The notes beneath the pieces are model-generated. The model was not told the origin of the DNA, ran no database searches, and saw only the letters and a program-made list of their open reading frames with translations. The position numbers and the translations under genes are program-made. From NCBI GenBank assembly GCA_000787465.1, contig JSYX01000444.1:1-29260 (forward strand): 29,260 nucleotides of DNA, read 5' to 3'. Source of the stretch: Thermomucor indicae-seudaticae. Lineage: Eukaryota; Mucoromycota; Mucoromycetes; Mucorales; Lichtheimiaceae. Below, one piece after another: positions 11,224 to 21,744 of this stretch; within the stretch, counting starts at the first letter, position 1, and every line of letters starts with the position of its first letter.

Positions 11224-13186
11224 TCAGCGTCTCCGTCTGTGCGGCAAAGATCGAACAATCCGCGCTGCTAACCCAAGATTCCTCGGGCTAGGATTATTAT
11301 TAGTGGAAGAAGAATCGTTCAGAGCGGTGGTGGTGTCAGGTGTAGGTGTAGGTGTGGGAACTTCAGGACTCCGCATTCGAGCAGGCAATTCAATCACTGT
11401 GCTGTCTTCTTGCTGCCTCGTAGTAGTAGTAGCTGCTGCTGCTGCAGTAGCAATCTGTCGACGCATGTTTCGTGGTAAGCTTCGTGCTACCCAAGACTGA
11501 CTAAATTCTTGTGCTCGATCCGCCGAGATCGTCGGTCCAAAAGCCTGATTATTTCTGCCAAGCAATCGTAGTGGAGAAGTAGCTGCTGGTGTAGGTGGCT
11601 CAATATGGTTTTCCTCCTCCGTTGTTGTGGTTGTTGTTGTTGATTTTGGAATATCAAGCGAGCAGTCGTGTTTGCACAATGGACAAGCCGCGGATTTTAT
11701 CGTTAGCCAGGGATCTACACAAGCGCTTGTTAGAACTACACTGACTATCACCAGACAATAGTGACTTACCAATACATTCACAATGATACTCATGACCGCA
11801 AGGGAGTTTTCGCACTTGTTCGCCAGATGCAAAATCATCTAGACATATCACACAAGTATCTTCCCGCTGTTGATCATTGTTCGCTTGGGTAGTAGATATC
11901 CCTTCGTCATCGTCATTCTCTTGTTCGCCTTTTGGAGTATTCTCGTCTCGAGCAGCAATGTTATTACGTTTTCGTGTCTCAGATGATACTGCCAAGGCTT
12001 CCGCGTTCTCCAAAGCCTTTCCCGATCGAGTGGAATCACGGCGTTCATGTTCTTGTTGTACTACGGCAGTCGAGTCATCATGGCCAATGATCCGGGTAGG
12101 AAATACAGCCAACATATCAGGTTCAATGACTTTCTTGTCTGTCGTGATCGTAAACGCTGTAAATTGCGGTGGCAAAAGGCCATTTTCCAGCAGTAGTGCG
12201 CGTTGACGCCGTCGAATCCTCCACAGGTGATAATGCATCCCCACTAGTATAATTAGTGAAAGAGTCCAAATCCACCACCACACACACACACACACACACG
12301 CACGCACACGTGTCTTTCTTACCAGAGGCAAGAAAGCTGATAGCCAGCAACGCAACCACAACAATCAATGTAAACTCCCAGGCACTCGGAAATCCACCAA
12401 TGGCCGGATACAAAATCACTTTGACCGCTGTCTGGTACGACACGTTGCTGCCGGAGACTTGCATCACTGGATTCGACTGCTGCAGTTTGCCCAGCAGATT
12501 CAGCCCGATATCTAGATCCACATAATAAGCCACGATACTGATATTTCCCGGCGGAATATCCTAATACAACGTCTTTAGTTGTCTAAAACCACTGCTGCTA
12601 AAGCAAGGATGAGGACTCACCATCAGGCCTGCCCGAGAATCTTTCTCAAACGGAATATCATCATAAATAATCACGCCGACCGCTCCATCCATCTGCGAGT
12701 AGATAACCTTCTCAGCAAACGTACAGTTGCCGCGCTTGACAAGCGCAATCTTGCGTTGTTTCGTCAACAGCGTCGGCGGTGTCACACCACTTTGGGGTTG
12801 ACATGAAAGTCCTCGATCGTACAGTACACCCTATCGAACGGATAAACTCAATTCCATCCTGTCAGCCCCCAACCAAATAATACAAAACATACGGCTAGTC
12901 CCGAAGCATCAGGTTGCGTTAAATTGCTGTTGGGTATAATGTTTTGCTTGTAATTCTGCGGTTCAATCGACGGATCCACATTGTCAATCGAACTCGTATT
13001 TGAGTAAAGTGTCACTGGTTCTATATATATTATCGCGCGTGTACACATTGTTCAGGCACAAACTCAAAACAATCTCGCTCTAACTTTGAACTGACCAGCT
13101 GCAATATAAGGATTACTGGACGAAAACAAGCCAGCGTGCACTGTGGTCAAACATTGCAGAAATAGAAGAAAGTGTAATATAGTCAT
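11224..13186 (-). CDS. PA-TM-RING E3 ubiquitin ligase (RNF13-like)
   Basis: Six exons on the minus strand: 13186-13096, 13020-12893, 12830-12621, 12560-12323, 12243-11770, 11714-11224 (543 residues). The start at 13186 gives a clear signal peptide (MTILHFLLFLQCLTTVHAGL). Then comes a protease-associated domain (KIALVKRGNCTFAEKVIYSQ, GAVGVIIYDD), one transmembrane helix (LIVVVALLAISFLA, about residue 220), a basic stop-transfer stretch, an acidic linker, and a RING-H2 finger split by the last intron (CVICLDDFASGEQV, LPCGHEYHCECI, then DPWL, CPLC). A Thr/Pro/Ser-rich tail of about 130 residues follows, ending in RRRR. Family knowledge: PA-TM-RING ligases act on endosomal or vacuolar membranes, the PA domain facing the lumen and the RING facing the cytosol. 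Upstream in-frame ATG 13285 exists but would bury the signal peptide. Confidence 0.9.
12279..12298 (+). repeat. (CA)10 microsatellite inside an intron
   Basis: Ten CA units followed by imperfect CG/CA repeats within intron 4 of the PA-RING gene (GT repeats in the sense of transcription, just after the donor). Confidence 0.93.
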
Positions 13187-13534
13187 ATCGGATGAGGAGG
13201 AAGAAGACGGAAAAGAAAATGGCGCATAACGGGTTCTTGCAACAAAAAATAAAAAGGGCCATGTTTCTGTTTGGTTTCGTTTCAATCCTCAATACTCAGC
13301 TACATAGGGTTGATTGTTCTTTCTCCCCAACGGCAAAGCTTTCGGCACCGGCGAGGAAAAAAGGAGTAATAAACCTGTTGGTATTGATATTTCTGCTGAT
13401 AGTACTCGTCAATCTAAAGAGAGAAAGAAGCAAGTCTCAATCCACACCCGAAATAAGCCTTTTTTGGCAATTATATAGATCACATCTTGCACAAAGATTT
13501 GAAAAGAATAACGTACTACTACTACTACTATATA
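13187..13534. other. Intergenic: PA-RING promoter and AT-1 3' UTR
   Basis: Both flanking genes are on the minus strand. A plus-strand open frame of 134 codons here (13192-13596) runs antisense into the AT-1 end and has no recognisable domain. Nothing else is seen. Confidence 0.45.
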
Positions 13535-15626
13535 TCATCGACTTATTCGCCATGCTTGCTTCGATAGTCCTTCCAAATGCTGTACTACACGCTTGATGTA
13601 ACCAAGCAATAAAAGGAATCCAAAGATCACACACACGGTTCCTACGGTATAATACCCATCTCTTTGTATCATGCACGTCCCATCAAGCTCCTTGCATCGC
13701 GTCTTGCCAGTTTCAGATACGCACGAAAAGGCTATCTCTTTCAAATCAGCATCTCTCTTTAACCCTTCCCACCCCCACTCAACTCGTTCTTTCTTTACCT
13801 TCGCCATCATCTCCTGCCACTGAGCACGTCGCGACAGTAAAGTAATCCACCGCCTCCAGCACAAAGAATTTCGGCCATGTTCCACCAAAGTTACTAAAAG
13901 TATTCAAGAGCTACTCATATCATTAAGCACCCTATGACACCTTTGAATTCTATTCCTTGCTCACACTTACTGTCATATAAGTCCCGCCAATGAGCGGATC
14001 CGCAATACTAGTCATGAACGCAGAAATGCTGACAAACTGGACCGTCGACATGAACGAACTCAACACCGTCGACGCCATAATCACTCCAAAATAGGAAAGC
14101 CCGATATCTTGCCTGCCCTCTGGGTAGAAATACACAATCAACATCCCTACAGCTGAGAACGCCAACCGACCATAGAATGCATACAACCACTACAAACAAA
14201 AACTTGAAATTCAGATTACATACGACACACGCCTGTATATCTATATTTACCGGCTTCAAGGGTCGTGGGCCATTCGACCATTTGGCAGCGTAATAACCAA
14301 ACAAGATCTGAAGAGGAAAATCCAGCAGCACAGACAACGCCATATCTTCCTTGGAAAATCCCTTTTCAAGCAACTTGAGCGACGTTACCGCTTCGTGGCA
14401 GATAAATCCAATCTTGGCCGTCAGTAACACAATGATAAACGACCGCATGTCTATCCATCATCCGTAAGCCCCACTCCTTTTCCCTTCACAAGCTACAAAA
14501 CCAACTTACGAGGCAATTGACAGATCTTCCAGATCGTACGATACACGCCACGAATACCGAGCTGATCCTCATCCGTGCGCGACGGCGCCTTTGTTCCTTA
14601 TTATTAAACCAAAACCCATCGCACCCAACCTCCATAGCGTTTCTTTACCTCTTTCTTCATCACAATGAGCCACGCCGTCACCAAGAAGTACATGAACCCC
14701 CAAAACTTCATGTACGCGCCCAACCGCAGCACCCCATACTCTCGCGGCTCCGTCCAGATATACTTGTTGCTGAACTCGGGCGAATTCAGCGCCAGAAACA
14801 CCGTGAACGACAAAAAGTACCCCGTGTTCAGCCCAATCGTCTGCGCAGTCGACGCGTACGACAGCGACTCTCTCGACAGCAGCGTCAACGCCCACCCGTC
14901 TACCGCAATATCTTGCGTCGCGCAAAAGAAGATCGTCACCAGAAACAAGCCCGTCAGGAGGTACACAGGTATGTGCTCCGACTCCATCAGCGCATCAATG
15001 TGGCGCCCTAGCAGCAGGAACAAAAGTCCCGTCATCAGCTGGATCGGTATGATCCACGACTTGCGCCGTCCAAGCCGCGGTGAATACACCGCGTCCACAA
15101 TCGGCGACCACAGGAACTTGAGCGAATACGGCCACGAGGATAACGAAAACACCGCGATCTGCGAATACGACAGCTGTGCCTTGAGTAAAAAAGGGATTGA
15201 ACCAAACGAAAGCCCCACTGGAATGCCTTGCAATAAATCTACTCATCATGACATCAGTCCTGCCCCAACTCTGATGCTAATACATGTCCACTTACAAAGA
15301 ACGACTAAAAGTATAAAGTTACCAACGTCTTTTCGTGCGAGCACTTGAGGCTCATCGATGGCCTCAGCATGACTGCCTTCTTTCACAAACGAATCCAACT
15401 CTATTGCTTCCTCCTCCTCCGCCTCTGCATCGTCTTTCCGCCGTAATGTCGCGCCTGTCACCGGATGCTCCATGGCTGTCGTTTGCGCCTTGTCTTTTTG
15501 ATGACCTGTACTCGATGGCTGCTTGTTCGCTGATCCCGTCGTAGATTCGTCTTGTTCACTCGTCGTCATCAAAGGCACGAGTGAGTCGTCGTCGTCCACG
15601 CTAGGATTGACATAGGCTGCTGGCAT
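13535..15626 (-). CDS. Acetyl-CoA transporter, AT-1/SLC33A1 family
   Basis: Seven exons on the minus strand: 15626-15296, 15238-14630, 14596-14510, 14450-14251, 14189-13971, 13910-13799, 13731-13535 (584 residues). A Ser/Asp/Glu-rich cytosolic N-terminus of about 100 residues leads into a major-facilitator-type bundle with family-specific motifs: YLLQGIPVGLSFGSIPFLLK, SWPYSLKFLWSPIVDA, RRKSWIIPIQ, CATQDIAVDGWALTLL, GLNTGYFLSF, SIADPLIGGTYMT, LLNTFSNFGGTWPKF, and a Cys-containing DGYY segment near the end. Known members move acetyl-CoA into the ER lumen for luminal Lys acetylation. The last exon boundary is the least sure: the GAAG/GTAAAG donor and TAG acceptor give correct phase, and a 5-nt-earlier AAAG acceptor would also keep frame less neatly. 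The C-terminus loops on for 30 residues after the final helix. Confidence 0.92.
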
Positions 15627-16223
15627 TCGTTGCGTTAAGTATCCACAAGCGCGCGTTGGCAGTTGCTAAAGAACAGACCAACGTGGACCAGCCGGAGCAA
15701 ACCCGCTAGCCTTGCTCGGTTCCAACCCCCCTTTTCCCGGCAGCCCGGACTCCCCACTCATTGGCTGGCTGAAGAATGCGCCTTCCATATGTTGCCAACA
15801 GTCTGAATACGACAAGGCACTTTTGTACCTAAGCAGTGTTCCTTTTCTTGGGTCCATGTTTTTGTCTACACGCGGAAACGCTTGTGTACAGTTTAATTCA
15901 TGTAATCTAATATTCTGCGTCCTCTACCTTCAATATAACGATGCATCAAGTAAACATTTTCGTATGTTTCCCCGGCATTTACTTCGGGTCGGACAAGATG
16001 ATGGAAGTCGAGACCTATTTATCGTCAACCTTGGACCAGTATAAAACCATCGCACGAATCATCGCACATACCGTATTGCTGTATGTAGCCGAATCTTAAA
16101 CCAAGCTTATACATAGTTCTTCCATTACCCTCAACCAGAGACCTCGACAACATCCGGTATACTACTTGTTCCGTTTCGCTTCTTTGCTACAAGTCTTTTG
16201 TTTGCTTCTATACACTGTGACGC
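15627..16223. promoter_or_regulatory. Divergent promoter region, AT-1 / amino-acid transporter
   Basis: About 600 bp between two divergently read transporter genes. The left third is GC-richer; the right side has a TATA box at 16040. No coding segment with family similarity is seen; a 110-codon frame (15712-16044) lacks a plausible gene context. Confidence 0.5.
16040..16046 (+). promoter_or_regulatory. TATA box of the amino-acid transporter gene
   Basis: TATAAAA, 178 nt before the chosen ATG at 16224. It would imply a 5' UTR of about 150 nt or a closer secondary start. Confidence 0.45.
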
Positions 16224-17899
16224 ATGAGGGAGACAGGATCTAACATTACCCGGCACGACGACGAATTCAGTAAGTCGTTGCCTAACAACACAATATAAAA
16301 GCACCTGATTGTTACTTTGCTGCCAGTGGACGACGATAAAAACAATGAACAAGACAACTTCCCCCTAGAAATAGTACCTAGAAATGTCACCAACACCTCG
16401 ACTCTAGCAAGTATTGTGTAAGTTCATAAGAGCGTGCTGATTTCATGCATCGATGTCTTATACACACCAACGCGCGCGGGCGCGGGGCGCAGGTGTGTGG
16501 TCGCAGGAACAGGGATACTGGGTATTCCTCACGCACTCAGCAGATCCGGTTGGATTGGCATGTTATTTCTTGTCCTGAGCGCCTTGATGGCTCAATTCTG
16601 CGGCTGTCTCCTTATTCGATCTTTATATCACGGACAGTACGTATATATTTCTTACATAGTCAGACCAATCCACATCATACTAATAACTTTTCACAGCTCG
16701 AATAGACGGCGACTATCGGGTTTTCCGGAAATCGGCCAATTCACATTTGGAAAACCGGGAAGAATCATCAGCATCCTCTTCTCACAAACACTCATGATTT
16801 TCACACCCACTCTCTATATCATCTTGGCAAGCGACAACCTTTCGAGGCTTTTTCTAGCCGCCGCCGGCTGGCACCTGAGCCGCAAAGCGTGCACCTGGAT
16901 CGTCGCTGTTGCGGTCGGCATGCCCTTTGTCCTTGTCCGTTCCATGCGCGATGTTTCTTTCATGAGGTTTTTTTGGCCTTACGATGGATATATGTAACAG
17001 ACACGTTTTAACCCCAAACGATTCCATAGCTTTTTCGCATCCATGGCCACCGTCTGCCTATTACTCGTCATCACTGTCGTCGCTGCTTCCAGCCACCCGG
17101 CCCAGGCTCACCATGATTGGGCCATACCAACCAACATCCCCATCGCTTTCAGCACAATCAGCTTCTCCTACTGCGGCAACGTCATCTTCCCGCACCTTGA
17201 GGCGTCCATGGCTGACCCAGCCAGTTGGCCCAAAGTGCTCTTGGTCGCCAACTTTTCAGTCACCGTCATGTATATCATCATGGGATTCATGTGCTACCTC
17301 GTCTATGGCATTGACGTCCAAAATCCAGTATACAACAGTATCGCACCAGGTATGTATTTAATCATAAAACACGCTTTTGGGTTTGTACTGTCTCTGTCTA
17401 TATCCATACGGAACACATAGGCTCGGAACAGAATATCGCCATGATCTCTGCCACCATACACGTCTTGCTCGCTGTACCAATGTACCTCTACGTTTTCACG
17501 GTCACCGTCGAATCCTGGTTATTAACTACCGTGCCTCCTCCGGCACAAGACAACAACAACGACCAACGGAGAATGAGACTCGTATGCTATTTGCAACAAT
17601 ATCCAATGGCCACTCGATCCTTCCTGCGCATAGCCGAGATCAGCGTCTGTGCCCTGATTGCAATGGTCACGCCCTACTTTGCCGATTTCATGAGCCTGAT
17701 CGGGACCATTGCTGGCGAGTTCCTGACGTTTGTCCTGCCCTGTATCTTTTGGATCAAACTGTCCTGGAGGGCTAAAGGCCATCATCCCTGGGAAATCGTT
17801 TTATGCGCCCTGATAGCCATTGCAGGCACCTTTTGCGCTGTCTTTGGCACGGCGGATGCTATCAAAGCTCTTATTAAAGACATTGATCAAGATCTTTAG
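16224..17899 (+). CDS. AAAP-family amino-acid transporter (Avt/SLC38-like)
   Basis: Exons 16224-16269, 16327-16417, 16493-16636, 16697-16966, 17030-17349 and 17421-17899 give 449 residues. After a short polar N-terminus the first helix carries the family signature VVAGTGILGIPHALSRSGWI (the GxGILGxP loop binding the substrate amino group). About ten further hydrophobic helices follow, with SFSYCGNVIFPHLEASM (the broken helix of the transport core) and VTPYFADFMSLIGTIAGEFL near the end. Known relatives exchange or symport neutral amino acids with protons at the vacuole or plasma membrane; direction and substrate cannot be read here. Intron 3 (16637-16696) is 60 nt without a stop, so its retention would insert 20 residues. 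The gene is convergent with the REEP gene, 78 bp away. Confidence 0.88.
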
Positions 17900-17977
17900 A
17901 CCATCCCACTCGGAGACGTGTTGGATATAAGCTCTTTATCATGCAAATGGAAAAGAATACATGCATCGAGTAGTGCA

Positions 17978-19056
17978 CTAATCGGTCTTTTCATGATCTC
18001 CTGCTGCTGCTGCTGCTGGATGACGGTTATTGTTGCCATAAGACCAAAAGAACCCTCCAAGGTAGGCACCCCATGACGCCTTTTCAGCTGATCCGGATGG
18101 GGACTCCTCAGGGATATTGTTCCTCGCCTTGGTGGATCTGAAAGAGCTCAAAGAATCGTAGCTCTCAGATCGCTCAAGCTTAACCTCTTCTTCTTCGTTG
18201 GCTCCTTCATTGCCCGCTGTATAAACTTTTTCTTAACTAATCAAACTGGGCCTGCACCAAACACTGAGTACCTACCGCCGTTATTAGCAGACTGGAACCG
18301 ATCTGAAAGTTGAGCACCTCTAGTAATCAATGCAGTATATATGCTATATGGCTCCCAACCACCACCACCGCGGCCGCCGTTGCTGCTGCTGCTGCTTTGT
18401 TCATCGGGCTTGGCGACGGTCTCCTCTTCCGTAAGCCAAGCTTGTCCCTAGCAGTCATTCATTAGTTCCCTTTTTCCTCCAGTGAGCACTACACATCCTA
18501 ACCTTGCGCACCAGCTGCTTTATAAGCCCACCAATAAATAAAGCCAACTGTTTCCCGTACACCGCTATTGTCCGCCGAGTGCTGCTCTGTATCTCGACCA
18601 GTGCTTTGTCGATTTGCTGCTCATGCCTTATTAAGAACGGTTCGATTACGTCAGCGTACACGACCATGGCTCCCTAGTTATTAGTGATATGAGTCAATCA
18701 GCTATTTCGTCATGTTTCTTCTTTTGCGACCTTTGTCTGCGGCAGCGTAATCCACAGTACAAGGAGTAACTTGATTTCGATATAAAAGGGTATCCTAATA
18801 AACAGAACCTGGGCTTTTGAGCAAGACCACACTGCTCGCTCGGTTATTGACCTGCGCTGTACCAGAATAAAAACGTGTCCGAAAAGTACTCTGCAATCAG
18901 GAATGCCGTCGCCGTAATCCAGTAGACCAGCAATGGCACGAATGATCGTTGTTGTTGTTGGTCTTTGGCTTTAATGGCTTTGAAGCATGTGTATGCAGGA
19001 TAAAGCTGTAAAAGAAAGAGTCGAACGCCGAAATATAACAACCCGGACACAAGCAT
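17978..19056 (-). CDS. TB2/DP1/HVA22 (REEP-type) ER membrane-shaping protein
   Basis: Five exons on the minus strand: 19056-18863, 18794-18731, 18673-18503, 18447-18276, 18216-17978 (279 residues). The family core is complete: LYPAYTCFKAIKAKD, VYWITATAFLIAEYFSD, LFWIPFYIEIKLLLVLW, LPQTKGA, then VYADVIEPFLIRHEQQID. These are the hairpin membrane segments and the amphipathic helix used by REEP/Yop1/HVA22 proteins to curve tubular ER. Beyond it lies a low-complexity tail (poly-Ser, Gly, acidic stretch, poly-Ala from CAG repeats). The ATG at 19056 puts a hydrophobic helix directly before LYPAY, as in other members. An in-frame upstream ATG at 19218 would add 54 residues, including eight valines from a TAC/GTA repeat, and would overlap the start of POLD4; I consider that repeat to be 5' UTR. 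Confidence 0.87.
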
Positions 19057-19216
19057 TACTATTACTACTACTACTACTACTACTTTGACAGTTAAAGAAG
19101 AACAAGATGCCCGCAGGCGGGTTTTAGCTTTTCCTGCAATGTGCACGGTTAAACTCCGACTCGCATGATTTTGGGAAACAGGATCATCTGCTTCCGATAT
19201 TGTTCTTCTTTGCTCC
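19057..19216. promoter_or_regulatory. Divergent promoter region, REEP / POLD4, with (TAC)n repeat
   Basis: 160 bp between the chosen start codons. It includes an ACT/TAC trinucleotide run (about 19063-19084) directly upstream of the REEP start. No TATA box is evident on either side. Confidence 0.45.
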
Positions 19217-19854
19217 ATGCCTCCCAAAGCAGCACGAAAGAGTCGCCGTGGAAGGCAACCAGCAGCGCGACAGACAAAAATCACCGAGGCTGGTCTGAGA
19301 ATGACCAGACCGCAATCGTCGCCGACGACGACTCATGACGATGAATCTCCCGCGGAAACCAAAAAACCGACCGCCGACACGTCGTTGGAAGACCAAGACA
19401 ACAATGATGAAGAAGAAGGAGAAGAAATGATTGGGTTTTCAAGCCATCATGGTAATAAGAGGATTTATCACAATGTCGATGAACGCCCGCAGAAAAAGCG
19501 GCTCACGAAACCGCGAAAGATTGAAAGTAATGCTGCATCCTTTCTTTAGAGGCAAACTTGTACGAAATAGAATTGACACGTGATTAGTCCATCAGGAAGA
19601 TTTGAGCGAGACTGACAAGATGCTACGCCAGTTTGATCTTGACTACAAGTATGGCCCTTGCGTGGGCCTGACACGACTCGAGCGATGGGGTAATCAACGA
19701 TCCTCGAATCACCTGCCCAAGAAACGATTAACGCTCTCTCTTTCTTTTAGAACGTGCTAAAAGCCTAGGACTCGATCCGCCGATTGAAGTCAAGCGGGCA
19801 CTCGAAATGAAGCGAGAGAAATACAAGGAATGTCTGTTTTTCGGGAGAATCTGA
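19217..19854 (+). CDS. POLD4: DNA polymerase delta subunit 4 (POLD4/Cdm1)
   Basis: Exons 19217-19526, 19588-19689 and 19751-19854 give 171 residues. The C-terminal 70 residues match the family closely: MLRQFDLDYKYGPCVGLTRL, ERWERAKSLGLDPPIEVKRA, then a short end. The N-terminus is basic (PPKAARKSRRGRQPAARQTK) and followed by KITEAG, in the place where orthologues carry a PCNA-interaction motif (here only loosely matching). The middle is acidic and disordered. Family knowledge: this smallest subunit of replicative polymerase delta stabilises the holoenzyme and its PCNA contact; budding yeast lacks it while fission yeast and animals keep it. The exon 2 acceptor TAG at 19586 is chosen over the CAG at 19594 because only it keeps the conserved frame. 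An AATAAA occurs about 100 nt after the stop. Confidence 0.9.
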
Positions 19855-20199
19855 ATGTGTACAATGACACTGCAATTGTTGACGCAGTTCATCATCATAT
19901 CATTGCTGTAAATCTTTGGTTACCACTAGTGTATAAGTAAATAGAATGTCGCTCAATAAATGTCATTTTCACTGCTGGTTTTTGGCCTGCTATACACTAA
20001 CTGAACGTCGTGTGGCCTTTGCTTTGCATCCGGTAGAGATTTGCTCCCTAAAGAGCTCGAAAATACCTTTTGAAAGGCTGAGACAAAATGGCGGCGGACA
20101 ATGATATCACCGCGATGTCATGCTAGACGCATGCATAAACGAGAAAGAAAAATAAAAAACCGAAAGCGTTTCTTTTCTCTCACTGCTGCTGTTATTATC
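19855..20199. other. Intergenic: POLD4 3' UTR and promoter of the next gene
   Basis: Includes the AATAAA at 19955 and a purine-rich stretch before the next ATG. An in-frame ATG at 20101 would extend the next protein by 33 Lys/Arg-rich residues. No other gene is seen. Confidence 0.5.
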
Positions 20200-20511
20200 A
20201 TGGGCAGTCCTGAACACCACCATCACAAGAGATCTACCAAGGCCGGTATGCCTGCCAACTCCAAAGTCGAAGCTGCTTTGGGCGCCGGCCGAAAGTACGA
20301 AAAACCATTAGAAGGACAGAACAAGTGGTACGACGACTTTCATGAACTCGAAGCCGAGCGCATCGCAAACTCCCCGCACTATCCAACGCGCCAGTCCCGT
20401 GGTGCACGTATCGACAAGGAATTGGAACAGGAAGACAAAAGGACGCTTGCAGAGAGAGAGGCTGCGCGCCAGCAGTCCCAGCGATCCAGGAGCAAAAGTC
20501 CACAACCGTAA
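20200..20511 (+). CDS. Unrecognised small hydrophilic protein (103 aa)
   Basis: Single-exon open frame. The protein starts MGSPEHHHHKRSTKAGMPAN and is almost wholly charged and polar. It has a conserved-looking core (SKVEAALGAGRKYEKP, NKWYDDFHELEAERIANSPH, YPTRQSRGARIDKELEQED) and ends with an Arg/Ser/Gln tail. No signal peptide, helix-spanning segment, zinc ligands or known motif is seen; a long amphipathic or coiled helix is likely in the second half. Evidence for being real: balanced codon use, a following AATAAA 25 nt after the stop, and a proper gap from POLD4. The longer start at 20101 remains possible. I do not recognise a family. Confidence 0.6.
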   Translation: MGSPEHHHHKRSTKAGMPANSKVEAALGAGRKYEKPLEGQNKWYDDFHELEAERIANSPHYPTRQSRGARIDKELEQEDKRTLAEREAARQQSQRSRSKSPQP

Positions 20512-20535
20512 TTATAGTCCTATCTATTGAGTTTG

Positions 20536-20541
20536 AATAAA
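20536..20541 (+). terminator. Polyadenylation signal (AATAAA) of the 103-aa gene
   Basis: AATAAA 25 nt after the TAA stop of the small hydrophilic protein gene. Confidence 0.5.
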
Positions 20542-20634
20542 TCATTGCTTCCGCTTTAAAGATTGTACAAGTGATACCCTTGTCCCCAAGCAAAGAATTG
20601 AACCTCTCACAGACTGCGCATTAAACCAAGTAGA

Positions 20635-20848
20635 ATGTCCTCCTATGCCCATCAAAAGACAGCAGGGATTCCAGAGGCGGCTCTTGATACTGTCGCTATT
20701 TCACTTCTCATGATGCGATTTGCTATCCAACTTTACAGCTTTAAAGTATAGGAAAGACGATGACAAGTCTTCCGCTTCTGAACAAGTTATGAATCTTTTC
20801 TTTCTTCAGCAACCTGCGACAGACGAATATGCTCGAGCACTGTGTTAG
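20635..20848 (+). CDS. Possible two-exon microprotein (49 aa)
   Basis: ATG at 20635 opens 37 codons (MSSYAHQKTAGIPEAALDTV, then a hydrophobic segment AISLLMMRFAIQLY). A GTATAG donor at 20746 and a TTTCTTTCTTCAG acceptor at 20809 remove a 64-nt intron in phase 0, leaving 12 more codons to a stop. The result would be a small protein with one amphipathic or membrane-inserting helix. The acceptor is strong; the donor is moderate. I do not recognise the sequence, and the intron itself is also open in another frame, so this is tentative. Confidence 0.35.
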
Positions 20849-21744
20849 TCTTGGATGCCAAGGGGCATCCGCCCAAAGGTATGGACCGAGCTCATATATA
20901 TGTAGGTTTGAGTCATGAGACGGACCAACTTAATGCTAAGCCAAGACTATGTAAAGATCCACACCAGACCTCCAATAATTACCATGCGCATAAATGCAAG
21001 AACAAACTAACTACAGCCGAGTGTACCCCTTCTTGTGAATCATATGCACGCACATTACATAACAACATCAAAGACCTGCATCTGTAAGGCGTCACGGGAT
21101 TGCGTAAGTATGCTTCCGGAACGATAGCCTCACGTCGACGGTAGGATCCATCACTGTCCGCATATATAATACTTCGTATCATCTGAGGCCACTGTCATGT
21201 CCACGGTCTAAGCAGACAGTGGTCGCGCTCGCACTGGCCATCACCGGCGCTGCGACACAAGGCATTTATTGACATGGCAACTCTACATTGTTCTTAACGG
21301 CATTTTTTGTCCTTGATGCATTCAATTAGAAGCATAATGCCAATGCTTGTACTTTTTGTTGTTGTTCTCCTGACGAGCTAATAGGTATATAGACTATATT
21401 ACTCGTCTGACTTCAAGCAAGGTTCACGCACAGGATATCGCAAAAGGCACAATGCTTCTAGAATCATGATATAGGTACGTTATTAGTGGTTGTGTTATTC
21501 ATGCCCTAGCAATGATAATCTTTTGATCATGGTCAGATGACCGCTAGATCCACAAAAAGATCCTCAGTGTCTCGTACAACAAGAAGCGTCACCGATTGTA
21601 CCACGGAAACAGATGCTTGTTTTGTTGGCTGGCGGAAAAATCTGTCCCCTGCTTACTCGATTTGGAAAGCGCATATGTTGGCACAATAATCGTCCCTTTT
21701 CTTTCCTTTCCTTGTCATAATAATGTTCTAATTGCACCAATCCC
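20849..21744. other. Long intergenic region before the USP gene
   Basis: About 900 bp without a supported gene. It contains an 81-codon open frame starting at a non-ATG codon (20842-21087), Cys- and His-rich but unrecognised, and an 8-bp perfect inverted repeat (21189-21196 with 21215-21222). The USP promoter must lie in its right part. No tRNA or snRNA signature found by eye. Confidence 0.45.

Noticed and set aside
20590..20612. Box-B-like sequence (ggttcaatt on the minus strand) suggesting a tRNA
   Set aside because: No T-arm stem, box A or acceptor stem can be paired around it.
21189..21222. 8-bp inverted repeat as a possible structured RNA
   Set aside because: A single short stem with an 18-nt loop is expected by chance in about 1 kb.
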